Shown here: positions 42,819 to 52,927 of the stretch, one piece after another
Numbering within the stretch: position 1 is the stretch's first letter
How the letters are laid out: each line of letters starts with the position of its first letter
NCBI RefSeq assembly: GCF_007826885.1
Contig: NZ_ML675585.1
Span: 62,001 to 126,000 of the forward strand
Direction: 5' to 3'
Length of the DNA: 64,000 bases
Origin: Candidatus Nitrosocosmicus arcticus
GTDB lineage: Archaea > Thermoproteota > Nitrososphaeria > Nitrososphaerales > Nitrososphaeraceae
The notes under the pieces: model-generated
Seen by the model: only the letters and a program-made list of their open reading frames with translations
Told to the model about the DNA's origin: nothing
The model's database searches: none
Translations under genes and position numbers: made by a program

Positions 42819-43628
42819 CTAACTCAAGGTAATTGAGGCTTTCATGAAAGGATGTAAAGTACAAAAGTAATCGTACTTTGATTCGGTTAGAGCTGACGTA
42901 TCAAGGACGTATTTCTTATCGGTCATTATCAATGATGAATCAAAGGATTTGCCATCATCAGCGAAACTAGTCACTGTATGTGGAACATTGTCTAAATTAG
43001 TCCATTCTATAGCTTCGCCTTTTTTTGCTTCAATTATTGCGGGTTCATAGGCTGGATTTCCCTGACCCGAGGCACCTGCAGGGATAGTGGCAGAAACAAT
43101 TGTAGTATTAACCACTTTGGGTATAGTTGAGTTTTGAGAGTCGGCTCCCGTATTTTCATCCTCTGATGTAGCAGTAGCTGGTGCGGCCAGCCATGCAGTA
43201 GATATTATCAGTCCAGATCCTATTATCATAACAACTACGCATGCGGCAGCTATTTTCAATAAATGAGCAGCTCTTCTATAAGAAGCGATTATTATTATTA
43301 GTGATGGAATACTTATTGTAAGAATAATGGCGACAAATGAAAATATTGAAGGAACCTTGGTACTGACTTGCAAAGCCCCGATGATTCCAGCAGTTATAAA
43401 TAGAATCAATATTATGGCTACTGCAGTTTTTGATTTTTTTGAGGTAGGAAAACCATCCTTAAAGAGCCCAGCACTCAAAAATATTAATCCAAAGAACATT
43501 AATAAGATTGAAACGGCGTGCATCCCATCCATAAAGGTTTTAGCGATTCCAGAAAGAGCTACGGCTACTCCAATAGCACCAACAGCTGTTAAACCAGCGC
43601 CTGGCATGAGCAAGTCCCAGTCTGTCAT
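42819..43628 (-). CDS. Membrane-bound cupredoxin (plastocyanin-like), 269 aa
   Basis: Five hydrophobic segments fill residues 5-165. The outer C-terminal domain is a type 1 copper protein: EWTNLDNVPHTVTSF (first His), then CTLHPFMK (Cys, His, Met), a complete copper site. Thaumarchaea use such proteins in place of cytochrome c to carry electrons from ammonia oxidation. The gene stands alone; the partner is unknown. Confidence 0.85.
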   Translation of the reverse strand: MTDWDLLMPGAGLTAVGAIGVAVALSGIAKTFMDGMHAVSILLMFFGLIFLSAGLFKDGFPTSKKSKTAVAIILILFITAGIIGALQVSTKVPSIFSFVAIILTISIPSLIIIIASYRRAAHLLKIAAACVVVMIIGSGLIISTAWLAAPATATSEDENTGADSQNSTIPKVVNTTIVSATIPAGASGQGNPAYEPAIIEAKKGEAIEWTNLDNVPHTVTSFADDGKSFDSSLIMTDKKYVLDTSALTESKYDYFCTLHPFMKASITLS

Positions 43629-43724
43629 AAATATATTAACAGGTAAATACGGTATAATTAATAGTTTCTTTATTTTAATTCTTAAAAACGCGTTTCTATT
43701 TTAAAGGCGAGTAACGGATAGCAA

Positions 43725-44159
43725 TTGAACCAACTAACTATAACGCTCAGAGTTAGTCAACTATTAACATTAGATCAGACTGCCGATAGGAGTAATCCAC
43801 ATGAGTCGTGCGCGCTGCTTCTTGGCAAGAGGAGAGAGAACGTCTATGATGTCGAGGAGGTAATCCCCGTGAGTAACAAGTATTCATCTGAAGTCAGCTT
43901 TGCGATGGATGAAAATGAATTATTGAAAATTTACAAATATGCGGAATTATCAAACACTTCGGTCGTAGGGATATTTCATTCACATCCTTCCAAACCTTTC
44001 CCATCAGATACCGACAAGACTTTCATGGAGATTAATCCAGTACCATGGATAATCAAATCCACAATAACTGATGAGATGAGATGTTTCATTTTCAGTGATG
44101 TATTAAAAGGAAAAATTGACGGTATCGAAGAAATTAAGATGATTGTTGTCAAGGACTAA
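43725..44159 (+). CDS. JAMM/MPN+ metalloprotease-like protein, 144 aa
   Basis: A zinc isopeptidase of the JAMM family. The signature is complete: Glu in HESCALLLG, HSHPSKPFPSDTD with both His, Ser and Asp. Such enzymes remove ubiquitin-like proteins (SAMP/Urm1) in archaea or act in sulfur carrier processing. Start is TTG. Its 3' end overlaps the aspS 3' end by 11 bp (convergent). Confidence 0.85.
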   Translation: MNQLTITLRVSQLLTLDQTADRSNPHESCALLLGKRRENVYDVEEVIPVSNKYSSEVSFAMDENELLKIYKYAELSNTSVVGIFHSHPSKPFPSDTDKTFMEINPVPWIIKSTITDEMRCFIFSDVLKGKIDGIEEIKMIVVKD

Positions 44160-45489
44160 TCCTTGAAGTATCTCTAGGGTATAAAACTGCCTCTCTAATA
44201 TTATTAAGACCTAATAATACCATCATCAATCTATCAAATCCCAGCCCACTACCCGAATGTGGTGGCATCCCCCACTCAAAAACTCTCAAATGATCTTTAA
44301 AGTTTTCAGCTGATAATCCTTGCTCTGCTAGTCGACTTTTTAGTTTCGACACATCATGTTGTCTGGTCCCTCCAGAAACTAGCTCAAGATGGCCAAATTG
44401 CAAATCAAATGATTTTGACAAGGCAGGATTGGATTCCTTCTCGTGTATGTAAAAAGGTTTTAGATTAAGTGGCCAATCAACGATGAAATAAAACTTGTCA
44501 AATTTTTCCCCTAACTTTCTTAAAGAAGAATCAGATAAATCATCTCCAAAGGTAACTTTTTCTCCAACACTAGTTAATTCGTCCAAACATTTATCGTAAC
44601 TTATCTTTGGAAATGGTATTGAAATTAAATCGTTTAATGAGTTTTCTTTAAAGAGCGGATTCTCATTATCAAAATAATTGGAATCTCTCATATACACGAG
44701 AATTTTCTTGATTAATTCTTCCATTAAATTCATTATATCATAATAATCAAGGTAAGCTGCTTCTAGATCAACACTCAAAAATTCATTGAGATGTCGAAGA
44801 GTATGGGAATTTTCAGCTCTGAAATATGGTGCTATTTCAAACACGCGATCCAAGGACAATACCAGTTGTTCCTTATACAACTGAGGGCTTTGAGCCAAAA
44901 ATCCTTTTCGTTTGAAATAATTAAATGAAAAAAGGTTTGATCCTCCTTCGCTCGCACTTCCAATGATTTTTGGTGTATTCACCTCTATGAACTTATTTTC
45001 AGAGAAAAAATCTCGGATTATTCTCAAAATATTAGAACGAAGGATAAAGATATTAGAAATTTTGGGGTTTCTCAAATCCAAAGCTCTACTGTCCAACCGG
45101 GTATCCAAATTTGATTCAACCCTGCCAGTTGGATCGACAGGTAGAGAGAGAGAAGCGTGTGAGAAAACAAAAATTTCCGTGACCTTAATCTCGATTGGAA
45201 AATTCTTAGATTTTGTACCCTGCACTACCCCAGTAATTAAAATATTACTTTGTCTAGGAATAGATTTAGCTTTTTGTAAATTCTCCCCTACCAAAACGGT
45301 TTGAACCAACCCGGTTACATCTCTAAGCAATATGAATCCAAGTTTACCGATATCCCTGAAATCTTCAATCCACCCTGCAACCTTAACTTCGGAACCTATT
45401 GGCAACTCTTGCAATTGAGAGGTGAAGTGAGTTCTAGTATTGCTGTTTGTTTCTTTCTGAGCTGATGGAGTCATAATAAATGAAATCAA
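44149..45489 (-). CDS. aspS: Aspartyl-tRNA synthetase, archaeal type
   Basis: Attaches aspartate to tRNA-Asp (and perhaps tRNA-Asn). N-terminal OB-fold (KVAGWIEDFRDIGKLGFILL), class II motif 1 (FFSENKFIEVNTPKIIGSAS), motif 2 (FRAENSHTLRHLNEF) and motif 3 (GSGLGFDRLMMVLLGLNNIR). Length 446 aa and lack of the bacterial insertion mark the archaeal type. An ATG five codons downstream (MTPSAQKE) may be the real start. Confidence 0.95.
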   Translation of the reverse strand: MISFIMTPSAQKETNSNTRTHFTSQLQELPIGSEVKVAGWIEDFRDIGKLGFILLRDVTGLVQTVLVGENLQKAKSIPRQSNILITGVVQGTKSKNFPIEIKVTEIFVFSHASLSLPVDPTGRVESNLDTRLDSRALDLRNPKISNIFILRSNILRIIRDFFSENKFIEVNTPKIIGSASEGGSNLFSFNYFKRKGFLAQSPQLYKEQLVLSLDRVFEIAPYFRAENSHTLRHLNEFLSVDLEAAYLDYYDIMNLMEELIKKILVYMRDSNYFDNENPLFKENSLNDLISIPFPKISYDKCLDELTSVGEKVTFGDDLSDSSLRKLGEKFDKFYFIVDWPLNLKPFYIHEKESNPALSKSFDLQFGHLELVSGGTRQHDVSKLKSRLAEQGLSAENFKDHLRVFEWGMPPHSGSGLGFDRLMMVLLGLNNIREAVLYPRDTSRISP

Positions 45490-45540
45490 TCAACTCCTTT
45501 TAATAAACTACCTGTTCAATAGTGGGATTCAAATTAAGTT

Positions 45541-46050
45541 TCAATCAAACTCAATTATGAGATCGATTTGTCTGACTGCCATGGATATCTTTTTAATAGT
45601 TTCCAACCTCTTTTCATCTACTCCTTTAGAATTGTTTTTCAATACAACCCTTGTTGACTTACTCCCATCAGGTAACCAGACAAAATTCATACTTTCTAAC
45701 TTTAAAGGATGAAATAGATTATCTAGAAATCTTCGATCATTAGAATCAGATTCAATTATCCAAATATCTTTCTGGAATGATTTATTTATGATATCACTAA
45801 GATCGTTGTTTGAACGGATTAGCCTAATATCAGAACTCCTTAGGATTAGTATATGTTCATTTTCAATATCTTTTGCCGAAATTAACGTCATTTTATTTAT
45901 GTTCGAATTTTTTTGAGCTAGTCTTGTAAGAACTATTGAGCTCTCAACATCCGACTGAGTGATCTGGCCTGACTCAAGTTTGCTTTCACATAAGTTACAC
46001 AAAATACCTGTTTTAGCATCAAAAGCACAAATTGGGGTTTTCAGTACCAC
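45541..46050 (-). CDS. NusA-like KH-domain protein with zinc motif, 169 aa
   Basis: The first 25 residues contain PICAFDAKTGILCNLCESKL, like the Cys-x-x-Cys start of archaeal NusA-related proteins. The rest matches the two-KH arrangement, but the GxxG loops are weak (RSSDIRLIRSNNDL). Close to aspS on the same strand, 51 bp apart. A role in RNA binding or transcription is inferred. Confidence 0.65.
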   Translation of the reverse strand: MVLKTPICAFDAKTGILCNLCESKLESGQITQSDVESSIVLTRLAQKNSNINKMTLISAKDIENEHILILRSSDIRLIRSNNDLSDIINKSFQKDIWIIESDSNDRRFLDNLFHPLKLESMNFVWLPDGSKSTRVVLKNNSKGVDEKRLETIKKISMAVRQIDLIIEFD

Positions 46051-46250
46051 TCTAAACTTAATAAAGAATACACTTAAATATCTTTGATTTTTTAAGATGG
46101 TTCATCAATATCCTGAGAACTTTGAATCAAGAGTTCATTTTTTCTTCATAATAACTAGATAGGAAATTTTAACAAAATTGTTGTTTAAGACCGAATCAAA
46201 CTTTATGACAGATCAAGATGCATTTATGCTAAAGCCGAGATGAAGCGACG

Positions 46251-46508
46251 TTAGCATTTTGACAAATATTTAAGATTATTGGGCAGTTTGACATTAGTAG
46301 TGGTAGTAAGATAAGGTTCATTAGTAGAGGTGTGTCTAAGTGCAAATACCCTTACCCTAATCCCATTTGCTATAGTAAAATACGTGTTCTCTCGGGACCA
46401 TATCTTTTCGGCAATAGTTTTAACATCAAAAATATTTCCATCAATTCCTACTTGCACTATGATCCCTTGTGCGTTTTTTTTTACACAGGTTATGAGTAAT
46501 TCGGTCAT
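46251..46508 (-). CDS. DUF3892-like protein, 85 aa
   Basis: Matches the short DUF3892 pattern: ITCVKKNAQGIIVQVGIDGN at the start, a YFTIANGIRVRVFALRH strand pair in the middle, and EPYLTTTTNVKLPNNLKYLS at the end with final Cys. I start at MTELLITCV (ATG); the upstream TTG would add five residues. Function unknown. Confidence 0.65.
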   Translation of the reverse strand: MTELLITCVKKNAQGIIVQVGIDGNIFDVKTIAEKIWSRENTYFTIANGIRVRVFALRHTSTNEPYLTTTTNVKLPNNLKYLSKC

Positions 46509-46674
46509 GAATCCGGAAATCAAAATTAAATAGCCGGATCACCAATAAAATTGTTTAACACTAACTCAAATTGGAGACCAATACGCAAGAATATTATAAA
46601 ACAAACAAGAAAGTAAACTTATGACGATTAAACTAAGGCTAGGTCTGCATAATCAGATAATAAAGTAATTTGAA

Positions 46675-47682
46675 ATGAATCAGAGAAACAAAATCAATGG
46701 AAACAATCCTGATAAGAGTGTAACCGGAGCATTAGTAGTCAATGATCTCTCTATAGTTTATAAAACCAGATCAGGAGTTTTGAAGGCCGTAGATAAAATT
46801 TCGTTCAAGATCAAGGATACCCAAGGTATCGGCATAATAGGGGAATCGGGATCAGGAAAGAGTACACTAGGTTACGGACTCATGAGATCATTGGCAGAAA
46901 ACGGGTCAGTTGTATCAGGAAGTTTCATCTTTGAGGATCAAGATATTTTGAATATCTCAGAAAAGGATTTCAATGAGAAATACAGATGGAAGAAAATATC
47001 TATGGTGTTTCAAGGTTCAATGAACAGTCTTGATCCGGTGTTTACCATAGAGGATCAGATGAAGGAAATTTTATCATCTCATAGGAAAAAAATATCTAGT
47101 AAAGATCGTATTTCAATCATCAGAGCTGCTCTTACTGATGTAGGATTGAATCCGGACTTTGTTTCTAGAAAATACCCACATGAATTGAGTGGAGGAATGA
47201 AGCAACGCATAGTAATAGCCAATGCTTTATTGCTGGGGCCCAGAATTCTAATCGCAGACGAACCAACAACAGCATTAGATGTAGTGATTCAGTCACAAGT
47301 TTTGAGGTTATTAAAAAAACTGAGAGAGGAAAAAAACATGAAAATAATAGTCATAACTCATGATATGTCACTGATTCCAAATTTAGTAGATAGAGTAATC
47401 ATAATGTATGCAGGGCAAGCTGTTGAAATATCAGATGTCAAAACAGTGTTTGAAAAACCTTTGCACCCATATACCCAAGCCCTCATTCAATCAATACCTA
47501 ACATAAGATCCTCAGAGAAATCCATCAAATTCATAAAAGGAGATCCACCAAATTTATCAGAAATAGGAGAAGGTTGCCGGTTTATAGATAGATGTCCCCA
47601 TGCATTTGAAGATTGCAAAAACGATCCACCTGATATTCTAATTGGTAATAATTTGGTGAAGTGCTGGTTGTATAAAAAATAA
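46675..47682 (+). CDS. ABC transporter ATPase, oligopeptide type (DppD/OppD-like)
   Basis: ATP-binding subunit with Walker A GIIGESGSGKSTLGYG, the Q-loop MVFQGSMNSLDP, signature ELSGGMKQRI, Walker B ILIADEPTTALD and switch HDMS. The Cys-containing C-terminal block (GCRFIDRCPHAFEDC) is the oligopeptide/dipeptide-type extension. No permease or binding-protein gene is adjacent, so the rest of the transporter lies elsewhere. Start could be one of several codons. Confidence 0.88.
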   Translation: MNQRNKINGNNPDKSVTGALVVNDLSIVYKTRSGVLKAVDKISFKIKDTQGIGIIGESGSGKSTLGYGLMRSLAENGSVVSGSFIFEDQDILNISEKDFNEKYRWKKISMVFQGSMNSLDPVFTIEDQMKEILSSHRKKISSKDRISIIRAALTDVGLNPDFVSRKYPHELSGGMKQRIVIANALLLGPRILIADEPTTALDVVIQSQVLRLLKKLREEKNMKIIVITHDMSLIPNLVDRVIIMYAGQAVEISDVKTVFEKPLHPYTQALIQSIPNIRSSEKSIKFIKGDPPNLSEIGEGCRFIDRCPHAFEDCKNDPPDILIGNNLVKCWLYKK

Positions 47683-47784
47683 CTGTTGACTTCATATCAT
47701 CTAAACATTTTGAGCTCAATTATTCCGTGAATATTTTTTATAGATATTAAGTTTATATCTCAAAATATAGGATAATAAACATTA

Positions 47785-49035
47785 ATGCAAGCCCTTTTAG
47801 ACGTTCGTAAGATAAGACAGGATTTTCCCATTTTAAGTAGACGGCTAAATGATGGAAAAAGGTTGGTATATCTTGATAATGCTGCAACTACTCAAAAGCC
47901 CAAAGAAGTTATAGATACAATTTGTAGATATTATTCAGAGTATAATTCCAATATTCATAGAGCAGTTTATCAAATTGCTGAAGAAGCTACGGAGGAATAT
48001 GAAGGAGCAAGGGAGAACGTGAGAAAATTCATAAATGCAAAATACCAAGAAGAAATTATTTTTACGAGAAACACCACCGAGTCGATCAATCTAGTATCTT
48101 ACTCATGGGGAAATGCCAACATTAAGAAGGGAAATACAATACTTTTGACCGAATACGAACACCATAGTAATATCGTTCCTTGGCAGATTCTATGCAAAAG
48201 TAGAGGAGCAAAAATCAAATACTTGGAGGTCGATGAGGATGGATATCTGGACCTAGAGGCATTGGAGGAACTTTTGTCAAGGAAAGGTGATGGGAAAATT
48301 AAGTTGGTATCTCTTAGTGAAATGTCAAACGTATTAGGGACTATATTTCCAGCCAGGGAAATTATCAAAATCGCGCATGAAAAAAACATCCCTGTTGTTT
48401 TGGATGGTGCCCAGTCCGTTCCACATTTGAAAACGGATGTCCAACAAACAGGATGTGATTTTTTAGCATTTTCGGCTCATAAAATGCTTGGCCCTACAGG
48501 CGTTGGAGTGTTGTACGTCAAAAAAGCAATATTAGAGCAGATGAAGCCATTTATTTCTGGTGGCGATATGATAAAAGAGGTACATAAAGAAAACACGATA
48601 TTTAATGATCTGCCTTACAGATTTGAAGGTGGAACGCCAAATATTGCTGATGTAATCGGCTTTAGCTCTGCAATAAAGTATCTCAATAGGATAGGGATGG
48701 ATAATGTTCGTGATCATGAATTAGAAATGACCGCCTATCTTCTAAGCCGCATTCAAGAAATAAAAAATATTAAAGTGTATGGCCCCAAAATTGCAAAAGA
48801 TAGAGGAGGCCTTGTCTCATTTAACATCGAAGGAATTCACCCCCATGATTGCGCCACAATATTAAATGATTTTGGCATAGCCATTAGGTCAGGACATCAT
48901 TGTGCCCAGGTGCTGATGGAAAAACTCGACATTGTAGCTTCGTCTAGAGCTAGTCTATATATTTATAATACTAAAGAGGAAATTGATATATTAATAGATG
49001 CTTTAAATCATGCTAGGAGGATATTCAATATATGA
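47785..49035 (+). CDS. sufS: Cysteine desulfurase (SufS)
   Basis: PLP enzyme that takes sulfur from cysteine for Fe-S clusters. Key regions: YLDNAATTQKPKEVID, HHSNIVPWQ, the PLP lysine in SAHKMLGPTGVG (near residue 231) and the catalytic Cys in RSGHHCAQ (near 373). Length 416 aa is standard for type II desulfurases. Its stop overlaps the sufU start (ATGA), so the two are translated together. Confidence 0.95.
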   Translation: MQALLDVRKIRQDFPILSRRLNDGKRLVYLDNAATTQKPKEVIDTICRYYSEYNSNIHRAVYQIAEEATEEYEGARENVRKFINAKYQEEIIFTRNTTESINLVSYSWGNANIKKGNTILLTEYEHHSNIVPWQILCKSRGAKIKYLEVDEDGYLDLEALEELLSRKGDGKIKLVSLSEMSNVLGTIFPAREIIKIAHEKNIPVVLDGAQSVPHLKTDVQQTGCDFLAFSAHKMLGPTGVGVLYVKKAILEQMKPFISGGDMIKEVHKENTIFNDLPYRFEGGTPNIADVIGFSSAIKYLNRIGMDNVRDHELEMTAYLLSRIQEIKNIKVYGPKIAKDRGGLVSFNIEGIHPHDCATILNDFGIAIRSGHHCAQVLMEKLDIVASSRASLYIYNTKEEIDILIDALNHARRIFNI

Positions 49036-49460
49036 GTGAAGATATTTACAGGGAAATGATACTCGACCACTATAGGAATCCACGAAATAAGGGAAAGATC
49101 GAGGATCCGGATATAAGAATAAATGATAGTAATCCACTGTGTGGTGATGAGATTTCAATTGATCTGAAAGTTGAAGGTGATATAATTAAAGACATCAAGT
49201 TTGATGGGAGGGGATGTGCTATTAGCCAGGCTAGTGCCTCGATGTTGACTGAAATGGTTTCAAATAAACCACTAACAACAATAAAAGATATCACAAAAGA
49301 CGACGTACTCGAAAATATTGGTCTGACAAATTTGGGCCCTGCTAGAATAAAGTGTGCTTTACTTTCCTTGAAAGTTTTAAAACTAGGAATGGTAAAATAT
49401 TATGTTGATAGGGATCCATCATCAGCTGCTCAGATGAAAGATGAATCAAAAGTCTTTTAA
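49032..49460 (+). CDS. sufU: Fe-S scaffold/sulfur acceptor, SufU/IscU type
   Basis: Receives sulfur from SufS and passes it to Fe-S assembly. Three conserved Cys are present: NPLCGDEI, GRGCAISQAS and IKCALLSLK, with Asp of CGD. Begins YREMILDHYRNPRNKGKIED, the usual start. Length 142 aa fits. Four-base overlap with sufS. Confidence 0.93.
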   Translation: MSEDIYREMILDHYRNPRNKGKIEDPDIRINDSNPLCGDEISIDLKVEGDIIKDIKFDGRGCAISQASASMLTEMVSNKPLTTIKDITKDDVLENIGLTNLGPARIKCALLSLKVLKLGMVKYYVDRDPSSAAQMKDESKVF

Positions 49461-49524
49461 CAAATAGTAGATGACCGTTGAATTAAATCTCAGAAAGCAG
49501 AAACGAACAGTTTGCTAGTAATTT

Positions 49525-50238
49525 ATGGTGAATAAAAAGATTCAAATAGAACAGATAAATCCTTATTGGAATATTAAAATATCTTTTATTTTTCTATTTT
49601 TGTTTATTTTTGTTATTATGAGCGTTCTTGCAGTCACAGGGATAACGGGTAATTTAGACAAAATAGTAACAAAATTTATTAGTCAAATAAGAAGCCAAAT
49701 ATTAGATACAACATTTATTATCATAACTACCACATCAGATACTATTAATTTAATAATTGTAGGTTTTATTCTTACAATTTTAAAGAGAACTAGAAGGTTT
49801 GGAATGATTTTGTTGATTACTTTGGTTTCCGTTACCATTCTAGTAACTTATATCAAACCCTTGTTTGCAATTGAGCACCCAAGTGTCGATTTTAAACCAT
49901 TAGTAATATTACCAGATAAATTTACTCTCGAACGGGATAGTTTTATGCCTTTTGCCCAGGACTACTCATACCCCTCCAACCACATCGCTTCGGCAGCCGC
50001 TTTCAGTTTTATTGTGGGCGGATTGTCCTATAGAAATTCGCCTAGGTTCGCAATAGCATTTCTAATATTTTTCCCAGTGCTAATAGGTTTCACGAAACTG
50101 TATCTTTTTCAACACAACTTTATAGATTTGGTAGGGGGGTATTTTTTTGGTTTGGTAATAGTTACGATAATAGTAAAGGCCCTAAAAGCCAACGAGGAGC
50201 AAAGAATTAACATTGTAGACTCGAACCAAAGGGATTAA
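49525..50238 (+). CDS. PAP2-family membrane phosphatase, 237 aa
   Basis: About six membrane helices. The active-site motifs are K-P at TYIKPLFAIEHP, PSNHIASA near residue 150 (PSGH motif) and QHNFIDLVGG near residue 197 (with the final His and Asp). It probably dephosphorylates a lipid or isoprenoid phosphate at the outer membrane face. Its helical start could use an alternative Met. Confidence 0.85.
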   Translation: MVNKKIQIEQINPYWNIKISFIFLFLFIFVIMSVLAVTGITGNLDKIVTKFISQIRSQILDTTFIIITTTSDTINLIIVGFILTILKRTRRFGMILLITLVSVTILVTYIKPLFAIEHPSVDFKPLVILPDKFTLERDSFMPFAQDYSYPSNHIASAAAFSFIVGGLSYRNSPRFAIAFLIFFPVLIGFTKLYLFQHNFIDLVGGYFFGLVIVTIIVKALKANEEQRINIVDSNQRD

Positions 50239-50310
50239 TGCTAGTAGTAACAACATGGCTTTCTGGATTTTTGATTCATATTCTAAAGACGATAGAACGA
50301 TAACATAGTT

Positions 50311-50652
50311 TCAGTTGAATCGATTTGTTAACGCTGGATCCAGTAATAACCAGCCAAAGTGTGAATCATCGTGAACATATCGGTAATCCTTAATATTTGG
50401 CCTCATTTTTAAAGACCTGATTCCAGATAACAATTCGTTTTGAAGTTGCAATCCCAATTTCCTTGAAATATCATTCGCTTTTGGAGATTCAATTGACCTT
50501 GGTAACAAAATCTTATAACTAAAATTATGACTGGAATAACATTTGGTATAATGATTTAACAGTTTCTTGGATACGGTTGAAACATCTTTATAACTATCCA
50601 GATTCTCTGTATAATCTGCGGAAAAGCGTTTTAGGAATTCAATATTTACCAA
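50311..50652 (-). CDS. Hypothetical protein, 113 aa
   Basis: A basic protein with a helical N-terminus and a strand-rich end (YVHDDSHFGWLLLDPALT). No signal, metal or catalytic motif. Converges with the PAP2 gene. Not recognised. Confidence 0.5.
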   Translation of the reverse strand: MVNIEFLKRFSADYTENLDSYKDVSTVSKKLLNHYTKCYSSHNFSYKILLPRSIESPKANDISRKLGLQLQNELLSGIRSLKMRPNIKDYRYVHDDSHFGWLLLDPALTNRFN

Positions 50653-50843
50653 ACAAATATTAGAATATTAATAATACTATTAATATACATTCTGACCGAA
50701 AATAAAAATTTGTTACTGATGGTATTGAATAAAGGTAAAGTAAAAAATTAGAAAGTATTATTTTTTCGATTAAATTTCTTTCTCAACGTGACTTTGAGTC
50801 TGTTTAACTAGTAGATGATGATTTAATCGAAGATACTGTTTTT

Positions 50844-51002
50844 TTATTTCTTTAGAAGCGGACTGATCTCTATTCTTATCTCGTTATTTTGATTTTCTGG
50901 TGCCCACAAATACCCTAATTTCCAAATGTTAAATAGTTTATGTTCCTCTCCAGTAGAAAATAGTACAATCAAAAAAGCAAAAAGATCACTAAACGATTCG
51001 TT
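50844..51002 (-). pseudogene. Gene-end remnant, 52 codons without start
   Basis: The frame is open from a TGA at 51003-51005 to a TAA at 50844. Its residues (NIWKLGYLWAPE, EIRIEISPLLKK) look protein-like, but the only possible start is a late TTG. Likely the 3' part of a decayed gene. Confidence 0.35.
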
Positions 51003-51057
51003 TCATCTAGAATTTTTAAACATTTTATTTTAAAAAAGATCATTCAGTATCTTCGGA

Positions 51058-51091
51058 GGTATCATGGATGAGCATATGCTATTATGATACC
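51058..51091. repeat. 34-bp interrupted palindrome
   Basis: GGTATCAT (51058-51065) pairs with ATGATACC (51084-51091), and AGCATATGCT (51071-51080) is a perfect 10-bp palindrome between them. It may be a two-part operator or a hairpin RNA. Confidence 0.6.
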
Positions 51092-51652
51092 AGTTAAGAT
51101 GGATTTAGTAAGTCTAAAATGGGCAATCAATCATAGAATTTGAAAGCGAACACATCATTTAGTGGTTATTAAAAACATTGTGTACGGCACAAGGGAGCCA
51201 AAATCCAAATTTCAAATCAATTTGGTTTCTGGGCTAATTGAACCCTGTTTTTGTGCTTTAATTAGGAGAGTAGAAATGAACAAAATAGGTAAAATAATTT
51301 ATCGCGTTTTTATCTAGGATATAGGATCTAATTATTTTAAGGCAAAGTTCCCCATTGTTATTCTGTTAACACTACCAAAGTTAAATTGAAGAGGTCAAAT
51401 TGAGAGTATAGTCAAGTAGTGATTGACAAAACAATATCTGATTAAAAAAATTAAATCGTCGTGTGAGAACCTATCTTTATTTATATTAGATTAGTGTCAA
51501 TAATAGAGCATTAGGTATCTTTATAATAGCTATAAAATATTCAATCAATTTCTGATATTGTCCGATTAAATCTATCCATCTCTAAAATATCAAATTGCGG
51601 TAGTGACTTTTTGATTAAATTTAAATATATCAAAATTTTTCCCTCTAGTATA

Positions 51653-52927
51653 ATGACAAGTAATACTAACGAATATGCATCGACTAATAATCCCTATCAA
51701 ATGGCTTTGAAGCAGCTTCAAGAAACTGCAAAAATTATCAATTTAGATGAAGGTATCCACAAGATACTTGCTAAACCAAAGAGAATCTTAACCGTATCTC
51801 TACCTGTCAAAATGGACGACGGGAGGATAGAAGTTTTTACTGGGTTCCGCTCTCAACACAATGATGCAAGGGGTCCTTTTAAAGGTGGGATCAGATATCA
51901 TCCTCAAGTAACCATAGAGGAAGTAATGGCACTTTCTATGTGGATGACATGGAAATGTGCTATAGTAGGGATCCCGCTTGGCGGGGGTAAAGGAGGCATT
52001 ATTTGCAATCCAAAGAAAATGTCAAACTCAGAGCTAGAAAGGATGACAAGAAGATATGCGTATGCTATATCCGACATTATTGGACCGTACACCGACATTC
52101 CGGCACCAGATGTATACACTGGGGGTCAAGAAATGGCATGGATTATGGATACCTACTCTACCCTCAAGGGCAATCATGGAGAACCTGCAGTAATTACTGG
52201 GAAACCACTCTCTATAGGCGGATCATTGGGTAGAACTGAAGCTACTGGAAGAGGACTATCTTTTACGGTAAGAGAGGCTGCCAAAAGACAAAATATCGAT
52301 ATGAATGGGGCAACAGTAGTCGTTCAAGGGTTTGGTAATGCAGGACAGTATGCAGCTCAATTGGTTGAAGAGCAGGGGGCGAAAATTATAGCTGTTTCTG
52401 ATACGCAGGGAGCCATAATCAACAAGAATGGATTTAGTGCTCACGAATTAATTAAATTTAAGTTAGAAAATAAATCGATCCGTGGCTTCCCTGGGTCGAC
52501 TGAAATAAGTAATGATGAATTATTAACCACAGAATGTACTATTTTGATCCCAGCCGCACTTGAGAATCAGATTACGAAGGACAACGCATCTAGAATTAAG
52601 ACTAAAATTGTTGCTGAAGCTGCAAATGGTCCAACTACCCCCGAAGCTGATAAAATTTTTTATGAAAATAATATTTTGGTTATCCCAGATGTACTTGCTA
52701 ATAGTGGTGGAGTGACAGTATCATATTTTGAATGGCTCCAAAATCTGAGGAGAGAATATTGGTCTGAAGCTGAAGTAAATGAGAGATTAGATGTAATAAT
52801 GACAAGAGCATTTGGCGAGGTATATGAAGCGCATCAAAGATATAGCACAAACATGCGTACTGCAAGTATTGCCTTGGCAGTCAATAGAGTAGCTGAAGCC
52901 ATAAAGTTAAGGGGAATTTGGCCCTAA
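51653..52927 (+). CDS. gdhA: Glutamate dehydrogenase
   Basis: Interconverts glutamate and 2-oxoglutarate plus ammonia, linking nitrogen assimilation and carbon flow. It shows GFRSQHNDARGPFKGGIRYH, the catalytic region PLGGGKGGIICNPK with the Lys of GKGG, PAPDVYTGGQEMAWIMD and the Rossmann motif VQGFGNAGQYAAQ. I start at the ATG MTSNTNEYAS; the longer frame is a poor leader. Length 424 aa is usual for hexameric archaeal forms. Confidence 0.95.
   Translation: MTSNTNEYASTNNPYQMALKQLQETAKIINLDEGIHKILAKPKRILTVSLPVKMDDGRIEVFTGFRSQHNDARGPFKGGIRYHPQVTIEEVMALSMWMTWKCAIVGIPLGGGKGGIICNPKKMSNSELERMTRRYAYAISDIIGPYTDIPAPDVYTGGQEMAWIMDTYSTLKGNHGEPAVITGKPLSIGGSLGRTEATGRGLSFTVREAAKRQNIDMNGATVVVQGFGNAGQYAAQLVEEQGAKIIAVSDTQGAIINKNGFSAHELIKFKLENKSIRGFPGSTEISNDELLTTECTILIPAALENQITKDNASRIKTKIVAEAANGPTTPEADKIFYENNILVIPDVLANSGGVTVSYFEWLQNLRREYWSEAEVNERLDVIMTRAFGEVYEAHQRYSTNMRTASIALAVNRVAEAIKLRGIWP

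Larger units (their letters stand above)
50653..51652. other. Intergenic, gene remnant and palindrome
   Basis: This kilobase has no whole gene. A minus-strand frame at 50844-51002 (TGEEHKLFNIWKLGYLWAPE, then NEIRIEISPLLKK) lacks an ATG and looks like the end of a lost gene. A 34-bp interrupted palindrome lies at 51058-51091. The last 100 bases are AT-rich and form the glutamate dehydrogenase promoter region. Confidence 0.5.
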
